In this document: in pieces, positions 56,830-64,000 of the stretch
Layout: each line of letters starts with the position of its first letter
How positions within the stretch are numbered: the first letter of the stretch is position 1
DNA from: Hydrogenophaga sp.
GTDB lineage: Bacteria > Pseudomonadota > Gammaproteobacteria > Burkholderiales > Burkholderiaceae_C
Assembly (NCBI RefSeq): GCF_030373225.1
Contig: NZ_JAUCZG010000013.1
Coordinates: 38,358-102,357 of the forward strand
Length of the DNA: 64,000 nucleotides
Direction of reading: 5' to 3'
The notes under the pieces: generated by a model
Database searches by the model: none
The model's input: only the letters and a program-made list of their open reading frames with translations
What the model was told of the DNA's origin: nothing
Made by a program: the position numbers and the translations under genes

Positions 56830-57024
56830 ATGATCCGCTGGATGATCGTCATCTTCCTGGCCCTGCTGCTCATCAGCTGGTTCACGCCCCTGCTGCAGCG
56901 CATGGGTTTCGGCCGGCTGCCCGGCGATCTGCGGTTCAAGGCCTTCGGCCGGGACTGGAACCTGCCGTTTGCCACCACCATCGTGCTGAGCATGCTGGCC
57001 AGCCTCATCGGTTACCTGGTGTGA
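56830..57024 (+). CDS. DUF2905 small membrane protein
   Basis: 64 residues with two hydrophobic segments (MIVIFLALLLISWFTPLL and FATTIVLSMLASLIGYLV) separated by the conserved GRLPGDLRFK stretch, the DUF2905 hallmark. The function is unknown. It starts two bases after the MidA-like gene, so they are co-transcribed. Confidence 0.9.
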   Translation: MIRWMIVIFLALLLISWFTPLLQRMGFGRLPGDLRFKAFGRDWNLPFATTIVLSMLASLIGYLV

Positions 57025-57064
57025 GGCGCTTGCAATCGGCGCACCGGGCACCATCTGCGCGAGC

Positions 57065-57508
57065 ATGAGCACCGAACTTCTGCACATCGTCTGTCCCCAT
57101 TGCCACACCACCAACCGCGTGGCCCGCTCCAGCCTGGCGCAAGCGCCCGACTGCGGCAAGTGCCACCAGCCACTGTTCACCGGGCACCCGGTGGCGCTGG
57201 ACGAGGCGGCGTTCGACAAGCACATCGCCCGCTCGCAGGTGCCGGTGCTGGTCGATTTCTGGGCGCCGTGGTGCGGCCCCTGCCGCGCGATGGCGCCGCA
57301 GTTCGAAGCCGCCGCGCGCGAACTTGAACCGCACATGCGCCTGGCCAAGGTGAACACCGAAGAGGCGCAACAGCTCGGTGCGCGGCTGCAGATCCGCAGC
57401 ATTCCCACACTGGCACTGTTCATGGGCGGGCGTGAAGTGGCGCGACAGCCAGGTGCGATGGGCGCCGCCGACATCGTGCGCTGGGCGCGCGCGCAGCGCA
57501 CGGGTTGA
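57065..57508 (+). CDS. trxC: Thioredoxin 2 (TrxC)
   Basis: 147-residue thioredoxin with an N-terminal zinc ribbon: C10-x2-C13 (VCPHCHTTNR) and C30-x2-C33 (DCGKCHQP). The active site is W69-C70-G-P-C73 (FWAPWCGPCRAMAP), and the cis-Pro loop is IRSIPTLALF. TrxC reduces cytosolic disulfides under oxidative stress, reduced itself by thioredoxin reductase. It follows DUF2905 by 40 bases. Confidence 0.97.
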   Translation: MSTELLHIVCPHCHTTNRVARSSLAQAPDCGKCHQPLFTGHPVALDEAAFDKHIARSQVPVLVDFWAPWCGPCRAMAPQFEAAARELEPHMRLAKVNTEEAQQLGARLQIRSIPTLALFMGGREVARQPGAMGAADIVRWARAQRTG

Positions 57509-57598
57509 ACCGGGTGGGCGCACGGGCTGCAGCGGGCTATCATCCGCCGCTTCGCGCCAGCTGCCCGCAGCGGCGCGCCGCCAAGGAGGTCCGCCGTC

Positions 57599-58597
57599 AT
57601 GTCCCCTGAAGATTCCCAGACCGGGCGACTGCTGGCCGACGTGGGCGGCACCAACGCCCGTTTTGCCTGGCAGGCGCGCGAAGGCGCCCCGCTGTCCGAC
57701 CTGCAGGTGCTGCCGGTGGCCGATTTCCCGACGCTGCAGGCCGCCATGCACGCCTACCTCGATGGGCTGGGCCGGCTCCGGCCCGAGCTGGCGGCGATTG
57801 CCATTGCCAATCCGGTCACGGGCGACCGGATCCGCATGACCAACCACCACTGGGCGTTCTCGCAAGCGGCCGTGAAGGCCGAGTTCGGCCTGGCCCATCT
57901 GCGCCTGCTCAACGACTTCACCGCCCTCGCCCTGGCCTTGCCCGACCTGCCGGCCGGCGAGCTGCGTCAGGTGGGCGGTGGCGCGGGACAGCCCGGCAAG
58001 GCCAAGGCCCTGCTGGGTGCCGGGACCGGCCTGGGCGTCTCGGGCCTGTTGCCCGACGGCGCGGGCGGCTGGTTGCCGCTGGAAGGTGAGGGCGGCCACG
58101 TGACGCTGCCCGCGGTGAGTGCTCGTGAGCGCCTGGTGATGGATGGCCTGACCCGGCGGTATGGCCGCGCCTCGGCCGAACGCGTGTGCAGTGGCCAGGG
58201 CCTGGTCGACACCTTCACGCTGCTGTGCGAAGCCGACAGCGTGGCCTTGAGTGGCCTGGGTTCCGCCGCCGCAGTGACCGAGGCCGCCCTGCAGGCCCGT
58301 CAGCCCCAGGCGCTGGAAGCCCTGAACATGCTGTGCGCCATGCTGGGCTCGGTGGCGGGCAACCTGGCGCTCACGCTGGGTGCGCGCGGCGGCGTCTACA
58401 TCGGCGGGGGCATCGTGCCGCGCCTGGGCAGCTGGTTTGACACCTCACCGTTTCACGAACGCTTCCTCTCCAAGGGGCGTTTTCATGACTACCTGAAAGA
58501 CGTTCCCGTGTGGGTGATCACGTCGGCCCGGTCGCCCGCCTTGCTGGGGGCCGCTCGCTCGCTCGTGGGTTTGCACCGGGCGGCGTCGCAACCCTGA
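57599..58597 (+). CDS. glk: Glucokinase
   Basis: 332-residue bacterial glucokinase (group Glk, not ROK). ATP loop LLADVGGTNARFAW, glucose-contact regions IAIANPVTGDRI and RLLNDFTALALALP, LGAGTGLGVSGLL and LEGEGGHVTLP. It phosphorylates glucose with ATP, feeding glycolysis or the Entner-Doudoroff route. AAGGAGG lies eight bases before the ATG at 57599. Transcribed independently of trxC (90 bases apart) and convergent with the zinc-ribbon gene. Confidence 0.95.
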   Translation: MSPEDSQTGRLLADVGGTNARFAWQAREGAPLSDLQVLPVADFPTLQAAMHAYLDGLGRLRPELAAIAIANPVTGDRIRMTNHHWAFSQAAVKAEFGLAHLRLLNDFTALALALPDLPAGELRQVGGGAGQPGKAKALLGAGTGLGVSGLLPDGAGGWLPLEGEGGHVTLPAVSARERLVMDGLTRRYGRASAERVCSGQGLVDTFTLLCEADSVALSGLGSAAAVTEAALQARQPQALEALNMLCAMLGSVAGNLALTLGARGGVYIGGGIVPRLGSWFDTSPFHERFLSKGRFHDYLKDVPVWVITSARSPALLGAARSLVGLHRAASQP

Positions 58598-58625
58598 TGC
58601 AGCGACCCCCTCGCCGTTGCGCGCC

Positions 58626-59042
58626 TCAGTCGTCCTGCAGGTTCCAGCGAAAGCCGCAGCGCTTGCAGCACACCGGCACCAGCCGCTGGGCCGTCAGTCG
58701 CCGGTCTTCCACCTCCTGCAGCTTGAGCAGGCCATAGGCCTGGCATTGCGCACAGTTGGCCTGGTTGGCCATCTCTTCGGCGTGCATGAGCAGGTAGAGG
58801 TAACGGCGCATGGACCACAGGGCGATGGCCGCACTCACCACCACAAACGCCGTGTTCATGAGCTTCTCGCTCGTGCTCGCGCCGCGAAACGCCTCGAAGC
58901 TGGCCATCATGGCCACCGCTGAAATCAGGGCCAGCGCCAGGTGTGCGTGGCTCGACAGCAGTTCGCGCTCGTACCACTTGCGAAAGCCCACGCGCTGGAT
59001 GCCGTCGGCCAGCGTGCGGTTGAGGGGGTTGCGAGCGGTCAT
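58626..59042 (-). CDS. Two-TM protein with C-terminal zinc ribbon, unknown function
   Basis: 138 residues. An N-terminal amphipathic region (LADGIQRVGFRKWYERELLSS) precedes two membrane helices (HLALALISAVAMMASFEAF and LMNTAFVVVSAAIALW). A cytosolic C-terminal domain has four cysteines in two knuckles, CAQCQAYG and CCKRCGFRW, a zinc ribbon. No family is recognised with certainty; similar small proteins occur in Comamonadaceae. It is the last gene of the minus-strand run from cca, 95 bases after mscS. Confidence 0.72.
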   Translation of the reverse strand: MTARNPLNRTLADGIQRVGFRKWYERELLSSHAHLALALISAVAMMASFEAFRGASTSEKLMNTAFVVVSAAIALWSMRRYLYLLMHAEEMANQANCAQCQAYGLLKLQEVEDRRLTAQRLVPVCCKRCGFRWNLQDD

Positions 59043-59137
59043 GGTGAGCTCCTGCTCGCCGCATGGTGTCACAGCCCGCCCGGCCCTGCCAGCTGGTCGG
59101 CCAATCGCCGCCAGGCGGCCAGGCCCGGGTGCCGGTT

Positions 59138-60043
59138 TCAGGCCTCGGTGAGCTGTTGCACCACAAAGGCGGGGGCCTTGCCTTCGCGGTCCTGGCCGGC
59201 GTACACCGTCATGTGCGGGTAGGGAATCTCGATGCCGTGTTCGTCGAAGGCGGCCTTGACCCGGCGCAGGTACTCGCGCTTGACGCCCCACTGCTCCAGC
59301 GGCAGGGTGCGGAAGCGGCAGCGGATGATCACGGCCGAGTCGGCCAGGCTCTCCACACCGGCGATTTCCATGTCGGCCAGGATCTTCGGCTGGAAGTCCG
59401 GGTCCTGCTGCAGTTGCTTGGCGACCTTGCGCATCACCGCCATCACCTCGTCCACGTTTTCGCGGTAGGCCACGCCGATGTCCATCACCGCGTTGCTGAA
59501 GCCGCGCGTCATGTTGACCACGGTGCTGATGTGGCCGTTGGGCACATAGTGCACATTGCCGTCGTAGTCGCGCAGCTGCACATAGCGCAGCGTCACCACC
59601 TCCACCATGCCGGCATGCTCGCCGAGCTTGACCACATCACCCTGGCGGATCTGGTTCTCCAGCAGGATGAAAAAGCCGGTGAAGAAATCCTTGACCAGGC
59701 TCTGGGCACCGAAGCCGATGGCCAGACCCACCACGCCCGCTGCACCCAGGATGGGCGCCACCGACACGCCGAGTTCGGCCAGCACCAGCATGCCGGCGAT
59801 CAGGCTCACCACCACCGTGGCGAGGTAGCGAAAGACCCGTCCCAGTGTCTCGGCGCGCTTGGTCGATTCGCGGTCGTCCATGCGGCTGGCAATGCGTTCG
59901 CGAAGGGTGCGGATGGCGCGCTGCAGGACCGAAATCAGCAACCAGGCGGCCACGACGATCAGGGTCACACGCAACAGGGTGGTGGCGGCGCCGCCCAGGC
60001 TGACCCACCAGCGCGCTGCCATTTCAATCAGGTTGTCGTTCAT
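59138..60043 (-). CDS. mscS: MscS-family small-conductance mechanosensitive channel
   Basis: 301-residue channel. Three membrane helices: about 20-40, 66-86, and the pore helix GAAGVVGLAIGFGAQSLVKDFFTGFFI, which carries the Gly/Ala pattern of MscS TM3. The beta domain (QIRQGDVVKLG, VQLRDYDGNVHYVPNG) and the C-terminal alpha/beta domain follow. It opens on membrane tension during hypo-osmotic shock. GGAGGA precedes ATG 60043. It lies downstream of otsA (75 bases), pairing an emergency release valve with osmolyte synthesis. Confidence 0.95.
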   Translation of the reverse strand: MNDNLIEMAARWWVSLGGAATTLLRVTLIVVAAWLLISVLQRAIRTLRERIASRMDDRESTKRAETLGRVFRYLATVVVSLIAGMLVLAELGVSVAPILGAAGVVGLAIGFGAQSLVKDFFTGFFILLENQIRQGDVVKLGEHAGMVEVVTLRYVQLRDYDGNVHYVPNGHISTVVNMTRGFSNAVMDIGVAYRENVDEVMAVMRKVAKQLQQDPDFQPKILADMEIAGVESLADSAVIIRCRFRTLPLEQWGVKREYLRRVKAAFDEHGIEIPYPHMTVYAGQDREGKAPAFVVQQLTEA

Positions 60044-60118
60044 GGTGTCCTCCATTCAAGGCGTGGAAAGGCAATGCTCGCGCCGGCCCCGGGTCGGGCC
60101 CGTGCGAACGTTTCGGGG

Positions 60119-61501
60119 TCAGGGTGCAGGGACGGCGGCCAGTGCGTCGAGGAAGCGCTGGCGCCACCAGTGCACGTCCTGCTCGCGGATGCCCGCCAGC
60201 AAGGTCTGGTGGCGGCGCTGGCGCTCTTCCAGCGGCATCTGCAGCGCGCGCTGGATCGTCTCTGCCGTGCGGGTGGTGTCGTAAGGGTTGACCAGCAAGG
60301 CATCGTGCATCTGCTCGACCGCACCGGCAAACCGCGACAGCACCAGCACACCCGGGTCGTCGGGGTCCTGCGCGGCCACGAATTCCTTGGCCACGAGGTT
60401 CATGCCGTCTCGCAGCGGCGTGACCAGGGCCACGCTGGCCGCGCGGTAGAGGCCGGGCAGGCGCTTGCGCGCCACGTTGCGGTGGATGTAGCGCACCGGC
60501 ATCCAGTCGAGCTCGCCGAAGTTGCCGTTGATGGCACCGCACAGGCTCTCCAGCTCCTGGCGCAGCGACGCATAGGCGTCGACCGACTCGCGGCTGGGTG
60601 CGGCGATCTGGATCAGCGTCGCGCTGCCGAGGTTTTCCGGGTAGGCCTGCAGGAGCTGGCGAAACGCCTTCAGGCGTTGCGGAAGACCTTTGGAATAGTC
60701 CATGCGCTCAACGCCGAGCAACAGGCGCCGGCGCGAGTACTCGTCGCGAATCTGGGTGTACATGTCCTGCGCCTCGCGCGCCTGCCCGAGTTCGGTGAAC
60801 TCGTCCACGTCGATGCCGATCGGGAAGGCCTGCACCTGCAAGGTTTTGCCGAACGCGCGGAACTCGTGCTCGCCCAGGATGTCGGCACCGGTCTCGGTGC
60901 CCACGTAGCGCGAGAAGTGCGCCACGTCGCTGTCGCTCTGAAAGCCCACCAGGTCGTAGGCGAACAGCGAGCGCATCAGCCAGTCGTGCTCGGGCACGGC
61001 AGCCAGGATCAAGGGTGGCGGCAGGGGAACGTGCAGGAAGAAACCCATGCGCTGCTGGCAGCCCATCGCACGCAACTCGGCGGCCAGTGGAATCAGGTGG
61101 TAGTCGTGCACCCAGATGATGTCGTCCGGGCGCAGCAGGCCCGCCAGCTTGTGCGCCATCATCTGGTTCACGCGCCGGTATCCGCCGATGTAGCCGGCAT
61201 CGAAGTCGGCGAGGTCCAGCCGGTAGTGGAACACCGGCCAGAGCACGCCGTTGCTGTAACCCAGGTAGTAGCTGTCGTGGTCCTCGCGACTCAGGTCCAC
61301 GGTGGCGAGCTGCACGTTGCCCGCGTTGTGCAGGTGCAGATCACCTTCACCCGGCGTGCCGTTTTCCACCACCTTGCCGCTCCAGCCAAACCACAGCCCG
61401 CCCGAGGCCTCGAGCGCCTGGCCCACCGCCACGGCAAGTCCACCCGAGGCGGCCTTGCGCGGATCGGCCACGCGGTTGGAGACGATGACGAGCCGGCTCA
61501 T
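60119..61501 (-). CDS. otsA: Trehalose-6-phosphate synthase OtsA
   Basis: 460-residue family-20 glycosyltransferase making trehalose-6-phosphate from UDP-glucose and glucose-6-phosphate. It shows the N-terminal G6P loop [34 protein letters not shown], and [18 protein letters not shown], where the Arg/Lys contact UDP-glucose. Length is typical of bacterial OtsA. otsB lies 94 bases upstream on the same strand, so synthesis and dephosphorylation are paired; both serve osmotic and desiccation protection. Confidence 0.97.
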   Translation of the reverse strand: MSRLVIVSNRVADPRKAASGGLAVAVGQALEASGGLWFGWSGKVVENGTPGEGDLHLHNAGNVQLATVDLSREDHDSYYLGYSNGVLWPVFHYRLDLADFDAGYIGGYRRVNQMMAHKLAGLLRPDDIIWVHDYHLIPLAAELRAMGCQQRMGFFLHVPLPPPLILAAVPEHDWLMRSLFAYDLVGFQSDSDVAHFSRYVGTETGADILGEHEFRAFGKTLQVQAFPIGIDVDEFTELGQAREAQDMYTQIRDEYSRRRLLLGVERMDYSKGLPQRLKAFRQLLQAYPENLGSATLIQIAAPSRESVDAYASLRQELESLCGAINGNFGELDWMPVRYIHRNVARKRLPGLYRAASVALVTPLRDGMNLVAKEFVAAQDPDDPGVLVLSRFAGAVEQMHDALLVNPYDTTRTAETIQRALQMPLEERQRRHQTLLAGIREQDVHWWRQRFLDALAAVPAP

Positions 61502-61595
61502 GAACCCGCCCCATGCACATCCAGTGCCCACGTGGGGGGAAGAAAGTGCCCGGGCAGCCGGCCCCGGAGCTTTGGGCAGAGAGGGGGGAAATTCA

Positions 61596-62336
61596 TCATG
61601 TGGAGATCACCGGGGGTTGAAGGGCTTTTGCGAGCCAGGCGCGCAAGCCTGCGGGGTTCTCGCACCGGTGCAGGGCACAACTCGTGCCTGCACCCACCTT
61701 GATGCCCACTCCGCCCAGGCGCTGCACCACGGCGAATCCCGCCTCGTCGGTGACATCGTCGCCGGCAAACACCGGCAGTCGACCGGCAAATGGCGCCTCG
61801 TTCATGAAGGCCTGGATCGCCAGGCCCTTGTTGACGCTGACCGACTTCACTTCGACCACCGACTTGCCTCGCAACAGCTGGAGTCCACCCTCGCGCTCGA
61901 CAGCCCGCGAGAGCGTCTGCACGCACAGCGTCTCCAGCGAAGGCGCCAGCCGGAAATGCAGGGCCATCGAAGTCTGTTTGGTTTCCAGCAGCAGCCCGGT
62001 GTGCCGTGACACCAAATGCTGGGCCGCAGCCACGGCGCGGTCCAGGCCTGGCGGGCGGTGCGCCGATGCATCGCCATGCGCCGAGACGCGCACGGCCCCG
62101 TGCTCGAAAGCGGCCGGCCATCGCCACGGAGAAAGCATGGGTTCGATGTCCTCGCGGGCGCGGCCGGTGACCAGCGCGAGCGCGCCGTCCAGTCGTTCGT
62201 GCAGCCGATCCAGCAGCCGCGCGAGGTCCTCGGGCACCGTGACCGCGTCGGGTCTTGGTGCCAGATCGGCCAGCGTTCCATCGAAGTCGAGAAAGAGTGC
62301 TGACCCTTGCGTCAGTGGCTTGGGTAAAGTACTCAT
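61596..62336 (-). CDS. otsB: Trehalose-6-phosphate phosphatase OtsB
   Basis: 246-residue HAD-superfamily phosphatase. Motif I LFLDFDGTLADLAP (nucleophile and acid/base Asp), motif II LVTGRARED, motif III Lys in SVNKGLAIQAF and motif IV FAGDDVTDEAGF. It releases trehalose from trehalose-6-phosphate, completing the OtsA product. ATG 62336 fits the family. It follows cca by 106 bases. Confidence 0.96.
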   Translation of the reverse strand: MSTLPKPLTQGSALFLDFDGTLADLAPRPDAVTVPEDLARLLDRLHERLDGALALVTGRAREDIEPMLSPWRWPAAFEHGAVRVSAHGDASAHRPPGLDRAVAAAQHLVSRHTGLLLETKQTSMALHFRLAPSLETLCVQTLSRAVEREGGLQLLRGKSVVEVKSVSVNKGLAIQAFMNEAPFAGRLPVFAGDDVTDEAGFAVVQRLGGVGIKVGAGTSCALHRCENPAGLRAWLAKALQPPVIST

Positions 62337-62442
62337 CAGCCCGACACCGTAACACGCTGCCGCCGTGTGCGGCCCGCGTGCTCCGATGCCCCACCGCCGA
62401 GGTGCGAAGTTTTTCAGCCCGCTTGACGGATGCAGGGAGCGC

Positions 62443-63735
62443 TCAATCGCCAGCAACGGCGGGGCCTGCAGCGCCCATGCCGAGCGCGACCGTGGCCACT
62501 CGCGCAGCGTGGATCCGCTCGCCCACTTTCACACCGCTCAGGCCGTCGGCCTGTGCCTGCCGGGCCACGCCAGCGGTGTCCACCGACTGTGCCAGGACCA
62601 GCGCCCGACCCAGCCGCTCGCGTTGGGGATAGGTGTTCTCGCCCATGCCCAGACGCCCGCGCGCGTCACATTCACAGGCCAGCAACACCTCGTGAAAGCG
62701 TGCCGGCTTGCGCAACGCGTCGCAACGTTCCAGCAGGCGCACCAGTGCACCGGCACCGAGCGATTCGCTGCGGTGGATGTTGCCGTGTTCGCGCGCCACC
62801 ACATCGGCCAGTTCCCGGCAATCCACCGGCACCCGCAACCGCTCGCAAACGCCCTTGAGCAGGCGCGCGCTGCGTTCCTCGTGTCCGATGTGACGCGGCA
62901 ACACGGCGGGCGGCGTCGTGCCTTTGCCGAGGTCGTGCCCCAGGCAGGCGAAGCGCACCGTGAGCGGCGCATTCAGGCGCGCGCTCATGTCGAGCACCAT
63001 CATCAGGTGCACACCGGTGTCGATCTCCGGGTGGTACTCGGCGCGTTGTGGAACGCCCCAGAGCCGGTCCACTTCCGGCAGCAGGCGTTGCAGGGCACCG
63101 CAGTCGCGCAGCACGTCGAACATGCGGCTGGGACGTTGCTCCATGAGTCCGCGCGCCAGCTCCTGCCACACCCGCTCGGCCACCAGGTGGTCGACCTCTC
63201 CATGCACCACCATGCGCTGCATCAGATCGAGCGTCTCGGCGGCCACCGAGAAGTCGGGGAAGCGCGCGGCGAACCGCGCCACCCGGAGGATGCGCACCGG
63301 ATCTTCGGCGAAGGCCCCGGTTACGTGGCGCAGCACGCGGTCCTGCAGGTCGCGCTGCCCGTCGTGGGGGTCGATGAGTTGCGCGCGGGCGGGGTCGTCC
63401 GCTTCACTGGCTGCCACGGCCATGGCATTGATGGTGAGGTCGCGTCGCGCCAGGTCGTCTTCGAGCGTGACGCCGGGCTGCGAATGCACGACGAAGCCCC
63501 GGTAGCCGGGCGATGTCTTGCGTTCGGTGCGGGCGAGTGCGTGTTCCTCGCGCGTGTCGGGATGCAGGAAGACCGGAAAGTCGCGACCCACCGGCAGGAA
63601 ACCCCGGCGCACCATGTCCTCGGGCGTGGCGCCCACCACCACCCAATCGCGGTCCACGTGCGAGGCCCCGGGCGCGCCGGCACCCTGCGCCATCAACGCA
63701 TCGCGCACCGCACCACCCACGAGATAGGTTTTCAT
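62443..63735 (-). CDS. cca: CCA tRNA nucleotidyltransferase (CCA-adding enzyme) with HD domain
   Basis: 430-residue class-II nucleotidyltransferase of the Escherichia type. The head begins MKTYLVGGAVRDALM with metal ligands in HVDRDWVVVGATPEDM; RRDLTINAMAVAAS and DPVRILRVARFAARF are the B and E-type motifs. A C-terminal HD phosphohydrolase domain (CLGHDLGKGTTP) marks the long bacterial form. It maintains or repairs tRNA 3' CCA. It is the most upstream gene of the minus-strand run cca-otsB-otsA-mscS. An 85-bp tandem repeat lies directly behind its start. Confidence 0.95.
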   Translation of the reverse strand: MKTYLVGGAVRDALMAQGAGAPGASHVDRDWVVVGATPEDMVRRGFLPVGRDFPVFLHPDTREEHALARTERKTSPGYRGFVVHSQPGVTLEDDLARRDLTINAMAVAASEADDPARAQLIDPHDGQRDLQDRVLRHVTGAFAEDPVRILRVARFAARFPDFSVAAETLDLMQRMVVHGEVDHLVAERVWQELARGLMEQRPSRMFDVLRDCGALQRLLPEVDRLWGVPQRAEYHPEIDTGVHLMMVLDMSARLNAPLTVRFACLGHDLGKGTTPPAVLPRHIGHEERSARLLKGVCERLRVPVDCRELADVVAREHGNIHRSESLGAGALVRLLERCDALRKPARFHEVLLACECDARGRLGMGENTYPQRERLGRALVLAQSVDTAGVARQAQADGLSGVKVGERIHAARVATVALGMGAAGPAVAGD

Positions 63736-63766
63736 CCGGAAGAGTTTAGGGGCAGCAAGCCGGGCA

Positions 63767-64000
63767 GCCCCCAGCCGGGTCAGCCCCCTCGGGGGGCAGC
63801 GGACCACGCGCAGCGGGGGAGCGTGGGGGCACACAGATCCGGCGCCGGGCCGCCCCCAGCCGGGTCAGCCCCCTCGGGGGGCAGCGGACCACGCGCAGCG
63901 GGGGAGCGTGGGGGCACACAGATCCGGCGCCGGGCCGCCCCCAGCCGGGTCAGCCCCCTCGGGGGGCAGCGGACCACGCGCAGCGGGGGAGCGTGGGGGC
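63767..64000. repeat. 85-bp tandem repeat, about 2.75 identical copies, continuing past the window
   Basis: Copies start at 63767, 63852 and 63937; the first two are identical over 85 bases and the third is identical as far as it is visible (64 bases). Each unit contains GCCCCC-TCG-GGGGGC, then CCACGC...GCGTGG, then a CCGGCGCCGG palindrome, so it can fold into several GC hairpins. It occupies the region upstream of cca. The architecture resembles the hairpin element at 54452-54483. Confidence 0.9.

Noticed and set aside
59063..61702. 879-codon open frame on the plus strand opposite mscS and otsA
   Set aside because: It lies wholly antisense to two well-identified genes, has His/Gln/Ala-rich low-complexity translation and no recognisable motif; long antisense frames are expected at this GC content.
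63767..64000. CRISPR array
   Set aside because: The units are contiguous 85-bp copies with no unique spacers; this is a plain tandem repeat.

Overview
The window is GC-rich and tightly packed, with genes on both strands. Gene content and order point to a betaproteobacterium of the order Burkholderiales, most likely family Comamonadaceae (Hydrogenophaga-like). The pointers are the pilS/pilR and pilGHIJ-chpA twitching systems, a miaB-glrK-lipoprotein-glrR operon followed by opgGH, a Tat-exported HiPIP, paaG-paaI-paaK, dusB-fis-purH, and extragenic GC hairpin repeats. The taxonomic call is inference from these families, not from a marker-gene comparison. No phage, insertion sequence or CRISPR array was seen. 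Nearly every gene looks like core genome; the AAA+ ATPase at 53.1-54.3 kb is the best candidate for an accessory gene.

Layout. 0-4.1 kb (minus): pilR (cut by the left edge), pilS, a small PP0621-type protein and a CcsA-like membrane protein. 4.3-5.7 kb: ffh, ending at a perfect bidirectional terminator. 5.8-14.4 kb (minus): miaB, glrK, a QseG-like lipoprotein and glrR, then opgG-opgH. Between glrR and opgG lie a sigma-54 -24/-12 promoter, a perfect IHF consensus and two perfect TGTC-N10-GACA boxes, the recognition sequence known for enterobacterial GlrR. 14.4-18.5 kb: small membrane or exported proteins, lipocalin blc overlapping a DASH-type photolyase gene, yaeQ, tRNA-Met and HiPIP. 18.6-22.8 kb: a divergent enoyl-CoA hydratase / paaG-paaI-paaK locus with a TetR-type operator, then a hypothetical gene. 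22.8-27.0 kb (minus): a UbiH-type hydroxylase, dsbC, DUF3429 and an M61 peptidase. 27.1-34.7 kb: MOSC protein, ychF, a degenerate pseudouridine-synthase-like gene, an MFS transporter, a YqaA-like protein, dusB-fis and purH. 34.7-37.3 kb: hemL and thiD (minus), rubredoxin (plus). 37.4-47.1 kb: pilG-pilH-pilI-pilJ-chpA. 47.1-54.3 kb: D-threonine-aldolase-like enzyme, histidine phosphatase, PAS hybrid kinase, lipoprotein, ttcA and AAA+ ATPase. 54.5-58.6 kb: folB-folM, MidA-type methyltransferase, DUF2905, trxC and glk. 58.6-63.7 kb (minus): cca, otsB, otsA, mscS and a zinc-ribbon membrane protein. 63.8-64.0 kb: an 85-bp tandem repeat running off the right edge.

How it fits together. Two type IV pilus regulatory systems, the PilSR two-component pair and the Pil-Chp chemosensory cascade, sit about 36 kb apart. 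An envelope and osmotic theme recurs: opgGH (periplasmic glucans), mscS (osmotic valve), otsAB (trehalose), dsbC and glrKR. The most informative non-coding signal is the complete sigma-54 promoter architecture between glrR and opgG, which suggests that the GlrK/GlrR pathway directly controls osmoregulated periplasmic glucan synthesis here. No stretch longer than about 270 bases lacks a gene.
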